From the NCBI GenBank assembly GCA_035296965.1, contig DATGZX010000294.1, positions 1 to 5,923 of the forward strand: DNA of 5,923 bases. The letters are read 5' to 3'. The stretch is from DATGZX01 sp035296965 (lineage in GTDB: Bacteria; Planctomycetota; Planctomycetia; Gemmatales; Gemmataceae). Of this stretch, positions 1 to 4,922 are shown one piece after another (position 1 is the first letter of the stretch; each line of letters starts with the position of its first letter). The translations under genes were made by a program, and so were the position numbers. The notes under the pieces were generated by a model, which had not been told where the DNA came from, did not search any database, and saw nothing but the letters and a program-made list of their open reading frames with translations.

Positions 1-948
1 GAGGTCTCCCGCATGCTCGAAGCGGTCAAATCCTTGCCAATCTTCGTCGAGCAGATTGCCATAGCGTAGGTCGGTGATGCCAGCACTGCGAAGTTTACCC
101 AAACGAGCAAATGGGGCCGTGTACGGGCTTAGACCCAGGCAAACGTTTACCCAATTGCCCCCACGCTCCAGCAGCGCACCATGGTGCGGTGTGCCCAGGA
201 AAACGAGCTTGCGCAAATGTTGCGGCCAGGCTTGGCCTGCCGCCAGGCCGTAGTAGTATGCACTACGGGACACCAGCCCTCCCATGCTGTGGGCGAGGAT
301 CCCGAACTCTTTCAACGGCTCCGGCCATTGCTGGAGAAGGGTCTCAATCAAAGCGGCAAACGAGCGCCCGTTGGTGGAGGTATGCAAACCGCTGTTGTAG
401 TGCAGGTGGACCGGTGTGTACCCCAGGTCACGGGCCAGTGCCGCCCCAAAATCGCTGCCCTTCCGCGTCCATTGCAGATCGTTCATGCACAGTCCATGCA
501 CTAACACGAGCAGCTTGTCGCGTGGCCGAGGAACCGCGGCGGACAGGGCCTCCCTTTCAAGTGTCAAGGGTCGGCCGTTGCGGCGCAGTCGCATGGAAAT
601 CGCGAGCGGGTTGCCGGTTGCCGCCAGGTAGTCACCCATCATCCCGTTTAGCGCCGCCAGCACGGCTTCCCGTTCCTCCGAACTCCTTTCGTCCAGGATG
701 GGCCCGAGTTGCGCGAGAACGACATCGGTCGTGCCACCCACCAACCTGGTCACTTCGCGAACGCTCTCAAAGACCAGACCCGCAATGGTGCTCGTGCGTT
801 CTTGCATGGGCGTGCCGCGCAGGCCAGGGGAACCAGCGATGTTGTTGTGTAGCGCCTCCGCCAGATCGGTCAGTTCCGCAGTAACGTCAGTCGCCAGCCG
901 GTTGAGTCCGACAAGATCGGAGAGATGGACGTGGGTCTTTCTGCTCAT
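1..948 (-). CDS. Alpha/beta-hydrolase (lipase/PGAP1-like), C-terminus cut by window edge
   Basis: 316 codons are readable without a stop and the frame runs off the left edge, so the C-terminus is missing. The protein has a helical N-terminal part (about residues 1-140) and then an alpha/beta-hydrolase core. Visible core motifs are the strand LLVLVHG with the oxyanion-type His151-Gly152, the nucleophile elbow AHSMGG with Ser221, and GTPHHG at 252-257, typical of lipase/PGAP1-like esterases. The late acid and histidine of the triad are not identified and probably lie in the missing part. The family suggests hydrolysis of an ester or lipid; the substrate cannot be told. No signal peptide is visible, so it is probably cytoplasmic. 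The start at 948 is preferred because GGAG (954-957) precedes it by 5 nt; an in-frame ATG at 975 has a weaker site. A long open frame on the opposite strand is an antisense shadow. The fold assignment is secure, the exact function is not. Confidence 0.88.
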   Translation of the reverse strand, partial: MSRKTHVHLSDLVGLNRLATDVTAELTDLAEALHNNIAGSPGLRGTPMQERTSTIAGLVFESVREVTRLVGGTTDVVLAQLGPILDERSSEEREAVLAALNGMMGDYLAATGNPLAISMRLRRNGRPLTLEREALSAAVPRPRDKLLVLVHGLCMNDLQWTRKGSDFGAALARDLGYTPVHLHYNSGLHTSTNGRSFAALIETLLQQWPEPLKEFGILAHSMGGLVSRSAYYYGLAAGQAWPQHLRKLVFLGTPHHGALLERGGNWVNVCLGLSPYTAPFARLGKLRSAGITDLRYGNLLDEDWQGFDRFEHAGDL

Positions 949-1343
949 GGCAGCTCCATGCGGTGGGGCAATCATTCCGACCGTCTCATAAGCGATAGCC
1001 CAGTTAATCGTAACCCAGCTTTCGATCCACAGGGCACTTCCAACCGCGATTTATTTCTACAGCGAGCTAGTCTGCCTCACCTTGGCGACGCCTTCGGCGC
1101 ATCGCCGCACTCGGAACGAGGGACACGCCTACACCTGCTCTAACCAGATTCAGTAATGTGAAAATTTCGCTTGCTTCTTGAACCATGTGAGGGGCGAATC
1201 CCACCGGCAGACCTTAACTGTTGATAAATCGCCATAGCACTCACAACCACCGAATCGACTTGTCAGTTGGCGAGTCGTCGCTATTCGGAAACTACCCGTC
1301 ACCGAAAACCGGAACTGACAGCTGATTGCTGACAGGCTGCGAA
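949..1343. other. Intergenic stretch without a supported gene
   Basis: This 395-bp gap lies between the start of the hydrolase gene and the end of the LON-domain gene, both on the minus strand. Short open frames on both strands lack family resemblance and good ribosome binding sites. The only structure seen is a weak imperfect hairpin at 1084-1106 (GGCGA/TCGCC outer stem, GCC/GGC inner stem, TTC loop) without a T-run. The promoter of the hydrolase gene should lie here, but no convincing -35/-10 pair was found. Confidence 0.6.
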
Positions 1344-1964
1344 CTAATTCCACCGCGCCTTCGATGCTCGCCGCAGACCAGGCAGAATCGCCTCGAGATA
1401 GCCGACCACCGCCTCCAGACGCTTTGCTTCCGAGAGCGTTGCGAGCAGGCTTTGTTTGAAGTCGAGGTCGAGGGGAAGCGACCCCGCCAGCAAGAAGGAA
1501 AGATTGCCGGCATGCTCGTCGGGTCCGGAGGGCTCGGCCCCGGCCAGCTTCGCGATCTCAGCGTGCAAGCGCACGGCCTGCGTCACCATCTCGGCGGCCG
1601 GCCTGGCGTGTTCGCCTCCGTCTTCGTCATCATCTTCATCTTCATCTTCGTCATGCACCATCGCAATCTCGGCCTGCAAAAACGATCGATCTTCGTTCAC
1701 CTCGATCACCTCAAAGCGGTCGACCCCGCGCGTCAGAATGTCCATGCGCCCATCGTCATATTTCTTGGTGACGGACATGATCTCGGCCGTACAGCCGATA
1801 TCGGCGACTCCATCGGAAGACGCACGCACCACGCCGAACGGCTTTTTCTGTTCCAGGCATTCCGCGATCATCTCCTTGTATCGCGGTTCGAAAATGTGCA
1901 GCGGAAGCGGAACGCCTGGGAGCAGCACCAGTTCGAGCGGGAAGATAGGCAACAGCGAACTCAA
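1344..1964 (-). CDS. Stand-alone LON substrate-binding-domain protein
   Basis: The 206-residue protein begins with the hallmark of the Lon N-terminal domain (PF02190 type): LPIFPLELVLLPG near residues 5-17, then LPLHIFEPRYKEMI at about 20-33. The beta-rich half reaches about residue 103. A linker of eleven acidic residues (105-115) follows, and then a helical half (about 123-200). There is no AAA+ ATPase and no Ser-Lys protease domain, and the length matches the stand-alone family of about 200 residues. In Lon proteases this domain binds substrate; the role of the free domain is poorly known, with binding of unfolded proteins or an adaptor role as plausible guesses. The start is TTG, chosen because GGAGG lies 4 nt upstream and the family motif begins almost at once. 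The gene is divergent from the dehydrogenase gene, 87 bp away. Family call is firm, function open. Confidence 0.92.
   Translation of the reverse strand: MSSLLPIFPLELVLLPGVPLPLHIFEPRYKEMIAECLEQKKPFGVVRASSDGVADIGCTAEIMSVTKKYDDGRMDILTRGVDRFEVIEVNEDRSFLQAEIAMVHDEDEDEDDDEDGGEHARPAAEMVTQAVRLHAEIAKLAGAEPSGPDEHAGNLSFLLAGSLPLDLDFKQSLLATLSEAKRLEAVVGYLEAILPGLRRASKARWN
1620..1652 (-). repeat. In-frame trinucleotide repeat coding an acidic run
   Basis: Eleven successive codons, all GAC, GAT or GAA on the coding strand, encode alternating Asp and Glu (residues 105-115 of the LON-domain protein). On the plus strand this is a run of TTC, ATC and GTC units. It sits between the two predicted subdomains, where length changes by whole codons would be tolerated. 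The repeat is visible directly; slippage is an inference. Confidence 0.75.
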
Positions 1965-1968
1965 GGGG

Positions 1969-1973
1969 CCTCC
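1969..1973 (-). promoter_or_regulatory. Ribosome binding site that decides a TTG start
   Basis: Read on the minus strand this is a perfect GGAGG core, 4 nt before TTG at 1964-1962. No in-frame ATG lies at a position that keeps the LON N-terminal motif, so this site is the main support for the unusual start codon. Confidence 0.7.
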
Positions 1974-1983
1974 AGTGCGGATA

Positions 1984-1989
1984 ATTTTA
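1984..1989 (-). promoter_or_regulatory. Possible -10 box of the LON-domain gene
   Basis: The minus strand reads TAAAAT, five of six matches to the sigma-70 -10 consensus, in the 87-bp spacer between two divergent genes. A start point about 7 nt downstream would give a short leader that still contains the GGAGG site. No good -35 hexamer was found: the nearest, ACGACA, would need a 19-nt spacer. The site is therefore weakly supported. Confidence 0.3.
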
Positions 1990-2051
1990 CGCCACTAGAG
2001 AAGCTCGATGTCGTTTGACTTGGCCGCCCTCCACGCGATACAAGGGTCGCC

Positions 2052-2861
2052 ATGGAGATGGAAGGAAAAGTCGTAGTGGTGACCGGAGCTTCCATGGGAA
2101 TTGGGGAGGCTATCGCCAAGATTTTTGCCGACGCAGGGGCCAGCGTGGTGTTGCTTTCGCGCGATGCCAATCGCGCCGAGGCCGCCCGGCACCGGGTCGG
2201 CCACACCGACCGCACGCTGGCCATGGCCTGCGACGTTCGCAATCGCGAAGATATCGGCCGCGCCCTGGAACTCACCCTGCACCACTTTGATCGCGTCGAT
2301 GTATGGGTGAATAACGCGGGAGTGGGCATCCGCGACTCGGTTGCCGATATGGAGACTTCCGCCGTGCGCGAATTGTTCGAAACCAATTTCTTCGGCGCCA
2401 TCGCCTGCATGCAGGCGGTGCTGCCCGCCATGCGCGAAGAAGGCGGCGGAACCATCATCAACATCTCGAGCGTTGCCGGACACATCCCGGTGCCGTTTAT
2501 GACTTTGTACTGTGCCAGCAAGTTCGCCGTGAACGCCCTCGGCAAAGGCGCCCGGCTGGAGTTGAGACGCGACCACATCAACGTGCTGACCGTCTGTCCC
2601 GGCTACGTGAGCACCGAGTTCGGCGAGCACTTGGTGGCCAACCGTCAGGGCAGCGTCCGTCCGCAATCCGTGCGCGGCATCACGGCGGAGCGAGTGGCGC
2701 AAGCGGCCTATCGCGGATTTCGCCGGGGAAAGCGTGAGGTCGTCGTGCCCTGGACCATGATTCCCGTCATAAAGCTGTACCAGTTATTTCCCGGATTGGT
2801 CGAGTGGGGAATGGCCAAGGCCATGAAGAGTTCCATTAAAGGTGCAACGGTTGATCGTTAG
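2052..2861 (+). CDS. Short-chain dehydrogenase/reductase (classical SDR)
   Basis: The 269-residue protein has all marks of a classical SDR. The nucleotide-binding motif TGASMGIG is at 11-18, the NNAG motif at 87-90, and the structural/catalytic Asn is N112. The catalytic residues are Ser140, Tyr153 and Lys157 (YCASK). Ser36-Arg37 after the second beta strand suggest preference for NADP(H), which is an inference. After the Rossmann core a hydrophobic and basic tail (about 228-262) could touch the membrane or form the substrate lid. The family reduces or oxidises carbonyl/hydroxyl groups of varied substrates; the substrate here cannot be read. Start ATG 2052 follows AAGGG with 5-nt spacing; a second in-frame ATG at 2058 is possible but less well placed. 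The gene is monocistronic as far as visible and divergent from the LON-domain gene. Confidence 0.95.
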   Translation: MEMEGKVVVVTGASMGIGEAIAKIFADAGASVVLLSRDANRAEAARHRVGHTDRTLAMACDVRNREDIGRALELTLHHFDRVDVWVNNAGVGIRDSVADMETSAVRELFETNFFGAIACMQAVLPAMREEGGGTIINISSVAGHIPVPFMTLYCASKFAVNALGKGARLELRRDHINVLTVCPGYVSTEFGEHLVANRQGSVRPQSVRGITAERVAQAAYRGFRRGKREVVVPWTMIPVIKLYQLFPGLVEWGMAKAMKSSIKGATVDR

Positions 2862-2876
2862 TACTGTCGATGCTCG

Positions 2877-2936
2877 CCGGTGGAGAGCCGGGCGTCCCCG
2901 CCCGGCGGACGGGCGAGACGGCCGTCGCTCCACTGG
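2877..2936. repeat. REP-like element folding as a three-way junction
   Basis: An outer stem joins CCGGTGGAG (2877-2885) to CTCCACTGG (2928-2936), nine pairs with one G:T. Inside are a perfect 8-bp hairpin, GCCGGGCG (2887-2894) / CGCCCGGC (2899-2906) with loop TCCC, and a second hairpin GACGG (2908-2912) / CCGTC (2922-2926). The latter overlaps a perfect 10-bp palindrome at 2917-2926. It starts 16 bp after the dehydrogenase stop codon. It may help end transcription or protect the 3' end, but there is no T-run. Its compact closed structure suggests a dispersed intergenic repeat; copy number cannot be seen here. Confidence 0.6.
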
Positions 2937-3020
2937 TGTACTACTTAGAAAGTAAAGAAAAGTAAATCCTGCCAACCTTCAGACCTCATCCGCATCGAAC
3001 CAAGTAGGCAGAACCGCAGT

Positions 3021-3070
3021 CTTCCACCCCCTCCGAGGGGCCGTTTGCACGGCGGCTCTGGGGGTGGAGG
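3021..3070. repeat. Long stem-loop upstream of the exported-protein gene
   Basis: An 11-bp outer stem (3021-3031 with 3060-3070, one G:T) contains the perfect 9-bp TCCACCCCC/GGGGGTGGA. It continues after a small bulge into GAG/CTC (3035-3037, 3056-3058) and GCCG/CGGC (3040-3043, 3050-3053), closing on a TTTGCA loop. It ends 45 bp before the next ATG and just upstream of the proposed promoter. It may be a terminator-like structure for the dehydrogenase gene or a repeat element; the lack of a T-run argues against a standard intrinsic terminator. Confidence 0.55.
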
Positions 3071-3102
3071 CTGCCGTTACCTTCCCTGTGCTCCCTTTTC
3101 GT

Positions 3103-3108
3103 TAGAAT
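3103..3108 (+). promoter_or_regulatory. Probable -10 box abutting the start codon (leaderless candidate)
   Basis: TAGAAT matches the sigma-70 -10 consensus at five of six positions and ends only 7 nt before the ATG at 3116. Transcription would then begin at or next to the start codon, giving a leaderless mRNA. The ribosome binding site is poor (AGGG at 3109-3112, only 3 nt from ATG), which fits. No clear -35 hexamer is present: TTACCT at 3077-3082 is too far away. Confidence 0.4.
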
Positions 3109-3115
3109 AGGGTTT

Positions 3116-3994
3116 ATGAGATTCTTGTCCCGGCCTGCGTTCCTGACGTTTCCCTTGCTATCCCTGTCCGCACTGTTTAGCGTGCTGTTGCCTCTCATCA
3201 TGTTGTCCCCGGTGGCACGCGCGCAACAAGGCCCCCTCGACAAGTCCGCGCCCCAGGGCATTACGGTCGAGGAAATCATCAAGCGTTTCGCCACCAAAGA
3301 AAAAGAGTTTAAGGAGGCGCGCGATCAGTACACCTACCGGCAGGACGTCAAAGTCATGACCCTAGACGGCGACACCCCGGACGGCGCCTACCAGCAAGTG
3401 TTCGACGTGACCTTCGACGACAAGGGACGCAAGACCAAGAACGTCGTCTTCGCGCCGCAGCCTACACTGCAACGCATCCTGATGACCGAGGAAGACTTCG
3501 ACGACATCGAGAATCGTCTCCCCTTCGTGCTGACCTCGGATGAAGTCGGGGAATACGACATCCTGTACGTAGGCCAGCAAAAGCAAGACGAACTGAACAC
3601 CTACGTCTTCGATATTGCCCCCAAGCAGATCGTCGGCAAGAAGCGCTATTTCCAGGGACGAATCTGGGTGGACAACCACGATTTTCAGATCGTGGAAACT
3701 TATGGCAAGACCGTACCCGACATCCGCAAGAAGAAGGGCAACGAGAACCTCTTCCCCAAGTTCACCACCTGGCGCGAACAGATTGACGGCCAGTACTGGT
3801 TCCCCACCTACACCCGAGCCGAGGACACCCTCCAGTTCTCCCTGGGCGGAGTAAAGATCCGAGAGATCATCAAGTACACCAACTACCGCCGCTTCGGATC
3901 AAAATCAAGGGTCACCTACGAAGGCCAGGAAGTGCAGAAAGCGGAGCCGAAGCCAGGAGACCAAAAACCGCCCGAGCCGCCAAAGCCGCAGTAA
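3116..3994 (+). CDS. Exported LolA-like (outer-membrane lipoprotein-sorting-type) protein of unknown function
   Basis: The 292-residue protein starts with a good Sec signal peptide: Arg2 and Arg6, a hydrophobic core at about 8-30, and a cleavage site after ARA (34-36). The mature part begins with a charged helix (about 50-70) and continues as an alternating beta-sheet protein. FQGRIWVD at 179-186, YWFPTYT at 227-233 and VKIREII with a following YRRF (246-260) resemble the LolA/LolB/MucB-like half-barrel fold. It ends in a Pro- and Lys-rich tail (about 276-292). There is no lipobox cysteine, so it should be free in the periplasm rather than a lipoprotein. Related proteins are common in Acidobacteriota and mostly hypothetical; carrying a hydrophobic ligand or lipoprotein is an inference from the fold. 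ATG 3116 is chosen because it gives a complete signal peptide; the next in-frame ATG (residue 29) would destroy it. Confidence 0.85.
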   Translation: MRFLSRPAFLTFPLLSLSALFSVLLPLIMLSPVARAQQGPLDKSAPQGITVEEIIKRFATKEKEFKEARDQYTYRQDVKVMTLDGDTPDGAYQQVFDVTFDDKGRKTKNVVFAPQPTLQRILMTEEDFDDIENRLPFVLTSDEVGEYDILYVGQQKQDELNTYVFDIAPKQIVGKKRYFQGRIWVDNHDFQIVETYGKTVPDIRKKKGNENLFPKFTTWREQIDGQYWFPTYTRAEDTLQFSLGGVKIREIIKYTNYRRFGSKSRVTYEGQEVQKAEPKPGDQKPPEPPKPQ

Positions 3995-4019
3995 GCCCAG
4001 GTTTTCAATCGAGAATACA

Positions 4020-4064
4020 GCCCCGGAGGGGCGTCCGAGCTTAGCCCAGCGCTTCAGCGCTGGG
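4020..4064. repeat. Bipartite palindromic repeat, copy 1
   Basis: A short hairpin GCCCC-GGA-GGGGC (4020-4032) is followed, 12 nt later, by a perfect 8-bp hairpin CCCAGCGC-TTCA-GCGCTGGG (4045-4064). It begins 26 bp after the stop codon of the exported-protein gene. A second, related copy follows directly. This is a REP-like intergenic unit; the second hairpin may also act as a 3' mRNA stabiliser or weak terminator. Confidence 0.75.
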
Positions 4065-4086
4065 AAAAGCGGGAAGAATGACCTAA

Positions 4087-4130
4087 GTCCCGGAGGGACG
4101 ACCGAAAATAGCCCGGCGCTTCAGGGGGCT
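4087..4130. repeat. Bipartite palindromic repeat, copy 2 (damaged second hairpin)
   Basis: The same order as the preceding copy is seen. GTCCC-GGA-GGGAC (4087-4099) comes first, then TAGCCCGGCGCTTCAG (4109-4124), which matches the left arm and loop of the second hairpin. The C:G pair second in the first stem of copy 1 is T:A here, so both strands changed together and the stem is kept. The right arm of the second hairpin is missing: after the TTCA loop the sequence passes into GGGGGCT, the end of the next element. Confidence 0.7.
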
Positions 4131-4328
4131 GGCCCACCCTTTCCTCATTTTAATCCTCGAGGGTGCCCCGCTCTTGTCGCGTCTTTTGCGACAGGGCGGG
4201 GACTTTGATCTCCATGAGTTGAGGATGCCAAGTCAAGTTCCCCGCCCTGCCCCTGCAAAGAACGCAGGGATAAGGACGGGGCAGCCGCTGGATTTGAGAT
4301 TTTATTCGGAAAGGATGGGCCAGCCCCC
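4124..4328. mobile_element. MITE-like nested inverted repeat of about 205 bp
   Basis: The outer ends, 4124-4139 and 4313-4328, are inverted repeats matching at 15 of 16 positions, and the match runs on through TTTCC. An inner pair follows: TGCCCCG (4164-4170) against CGGGGCA (4277-4283), and AGGGCGGGGACTTTGA (4193-4208) against the complement of 4233-4248, 14 of 16. Each inner arm also folds on itself: CCCCGC and TGTCGC pair with GCGACA and GCGGGG across 4166-4201 around loop GTCTTTT, and CCCTGC/GCAGGG pairs within 4251-4269. About 24 nt (4209-4232) separate the arms. No gene lies inside. It is non-autonomous; the enzyme that would move it is not identified, and target duplications are not evident. 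Confidence 0.55.
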
Positions 4329-4353
4329 CACTCCTGAACTGTGGTCGAGCACG

Positions 4354-4413
4354 AACGGGAAGGGCACGGCTTTAGCCGTGCCGCAAACCGCCATCCAAAG
4401 CGGGCTTTAGCCC
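4354..4413. repeat. REP-like bipartite palindrome, left copy flanking a transposase remnant
   Basis: AACGGGAAG leads into a perfect 8-bp hairpin GGCACGGC-TTTA-GCCGTGCC (4363-4382). Twenty bases later a smaller hairpin GGGC-TTTA-GCCC (4402-4413) follows. The first 31 bases match 4687-4717 at 29 positions in the same orientation. The two copies lie on either side of a RAYT-like remnant, the arrangement expected for REP sequences around their transposase. Confidence 0.75.
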
Positions 4414-4450
4414 CTTCTACTGCTCAAACCAGCGCTACTTCTGTTTCTTC

Positions 4451-4639
4451 TTATGTCAAACACAAAAAGCAATAAAACCAGGAGTAACCGTAGGTGAAGC
4501 TGCGCCGCACCCGCTCCAAGGCTGACTCGAAGATTCGTCGGCTTGCGTCCGTGGCAAACAACCGACGGCGATGGTAGCAGCAAAAAGTGACGAAATGACT
4601 CTGCCCGCTATGGTGAAAACGCGTCAGTCCCCATGGCAT
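4451..4639 (-). pseudogene. Truncated REP-associated tyrosine transposase (RAYT, IS200-like) remnant
   Basis: From ATG 4639 the frame reads MPWGLTRFHH, then SHFVTFCCYHRRRLF, then RRIFESALERVRRSF and YGY. This follows the N-terminal pattern of the Y1/IS200-like RAYT family: Gly-Leu-x-Arg-Phe, HF-x-TF-x-C-Y-x-RR, a helix with LE-x-VR, and a YGY strand. The similarity stops at about 4484, where the family would continue into MPEHVHLL carrying the HUH metal-binding histidines. Instead unrelated residues and a stop at 4451 follow. The HUH motif and the catalytic tyrosine are therefore absent, and the product cannot cut DNA. No ribosome binding site precedes 4639; upstream in-frame sequence to 4729 is made of a repeat and is not part of the gene. 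Flanking REP-like palindromes support the family call. Only about 52 residues are preserved, so subgroup assignment is not possible. Confidence 0.78.
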
Positions 4640-4686
4640 GAAGGACAATCTAGGGCATTTTCCGATCTGCTGTAGAGGGAGCCGGG

Positions 4687-4748
4687 AACGGGTAGGGCAC
4701 GGCTTCAGCCGTGCCGCCATGGGCTGCAACAGGTTCCGGCTTTAGCCG
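4687..4748. repeat. REP-like bipartite palindrome, right copy
   Basis: AACGGGTAG leads into GGCACGGC-TTCA-GCCGTGCC (4696-4715), differing from the left copy by one base before the stem and one in the loop. After 21 bases a second hairpin CGGC-TTTA-GCCG (4737-4748) stands where the left copy has GGGC/GCCC, so that pair also changed on both sides. It lies just upstream of the remnant transposase frame, in direct orientation to the left copy. Confidence 0.75.
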
Positions 4749-4798
4749 CTGAGGGCGCGTACGCCACACCATCACGAGAAATGCTCTAGATTGTTCGC

Positions 4799-4811
4799 CA
4801 GACTAAGTCTG
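4799..4811. repeat. Short perfect palindrome
   Basis: CAGACT-A-AGTCTG forms a 6-bp arm palindrome with one central base. It lies downstream of the DprA-like gene, among larger hairpins. Role unknown; it may be chance or part of a degraded repeat. Confidence 0.35.
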
Positions 4812-4827
4812 TGACGTGTGAACATCC

Positions 4828-4856
4828 CCACTCAAGCCAAAACCGGGCTCGAGTGG
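4828..4856. repeat. Stem-loop 3' of the DprA-like gene
   Basis: CCACTC-A-AGCC (4828-4838) pairs with GGCT-C-GAGTGG (4846-4856), ten pairs with one mismatch and a 7-nt loop. On the minus strand it lies 66 nt after the dprA-like stop codon and could slow or end transcription. There is no T-run, so an intrinsic terminator is doubtful and a dispersed repeat is as likely. Confidence 0.45.
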
Positions 4857-4922
4857 CCCACCCGTCGTCTGTCCCCTGACTCCCTAATCACAGCAAAGCG
4901 AGCGGGCGCGCCACCGGGCCGA

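Noticed and set aside
111..884. Long plus-strand open frame of 257 codons
   Set aside because: It is antisense to the hydrolase frame, has low-complexity Arg/Pro/Ser-rich content and no family motif, while the minus strand carries clear HG, AHSMGG and GTPHHG motifs.
1084..1106. Hairpin in the 949-1343 gap as a terminator
   Set aside because: The stem is short and interrupted by an uneven internal loop, and no T-run follows on either strand.
1326..2018. Plus-strand open frame of 230 codons over the LON-domain gene
   Set aside because: It lies antisense to the LON-domain gene; its VFVIIFIFIFV stretch is only the complement of the acidic-codon repeat.
2015..2042. Possible promoter TTGACT with 16-nt spacer to GATACA for the dehydrogenase gene
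   Set aside because: The -10 matches only three of six positions, and the implied start point would leave out the AAGGG ribosome binding site that precedes ATG 2052.
1961..2702. Two long minus-strand open frames over the dehydrogenase gene
   Set aside because: The plus strand has a complete classical SDR with all catalytic residues; the antisense frames show no recognisable domain.
4174..4410. Plus-strand open frame of 78 codons in the repeat region
   Set aside because: It runs straight through the nested inverted repeat and a REP-like hairpin; no ribosome binding site or family resemblance.
4640..4729. N-terminal extension of the transposase remnant to ATG 4729
   Set aside because: The extension is translated from the REP-like palindrome and its spacer; family similarity begins at ATG 4639.
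3995..4922. CRISPR array or tRNA genes in the repeat-rich gap
   Set aside because: The repeats are palindromes of several kinds with irregular spacing and no constant repeat-spacer pattern; no cloverleaf with a CCA-type acceptor or TTCGA arm was recognised.
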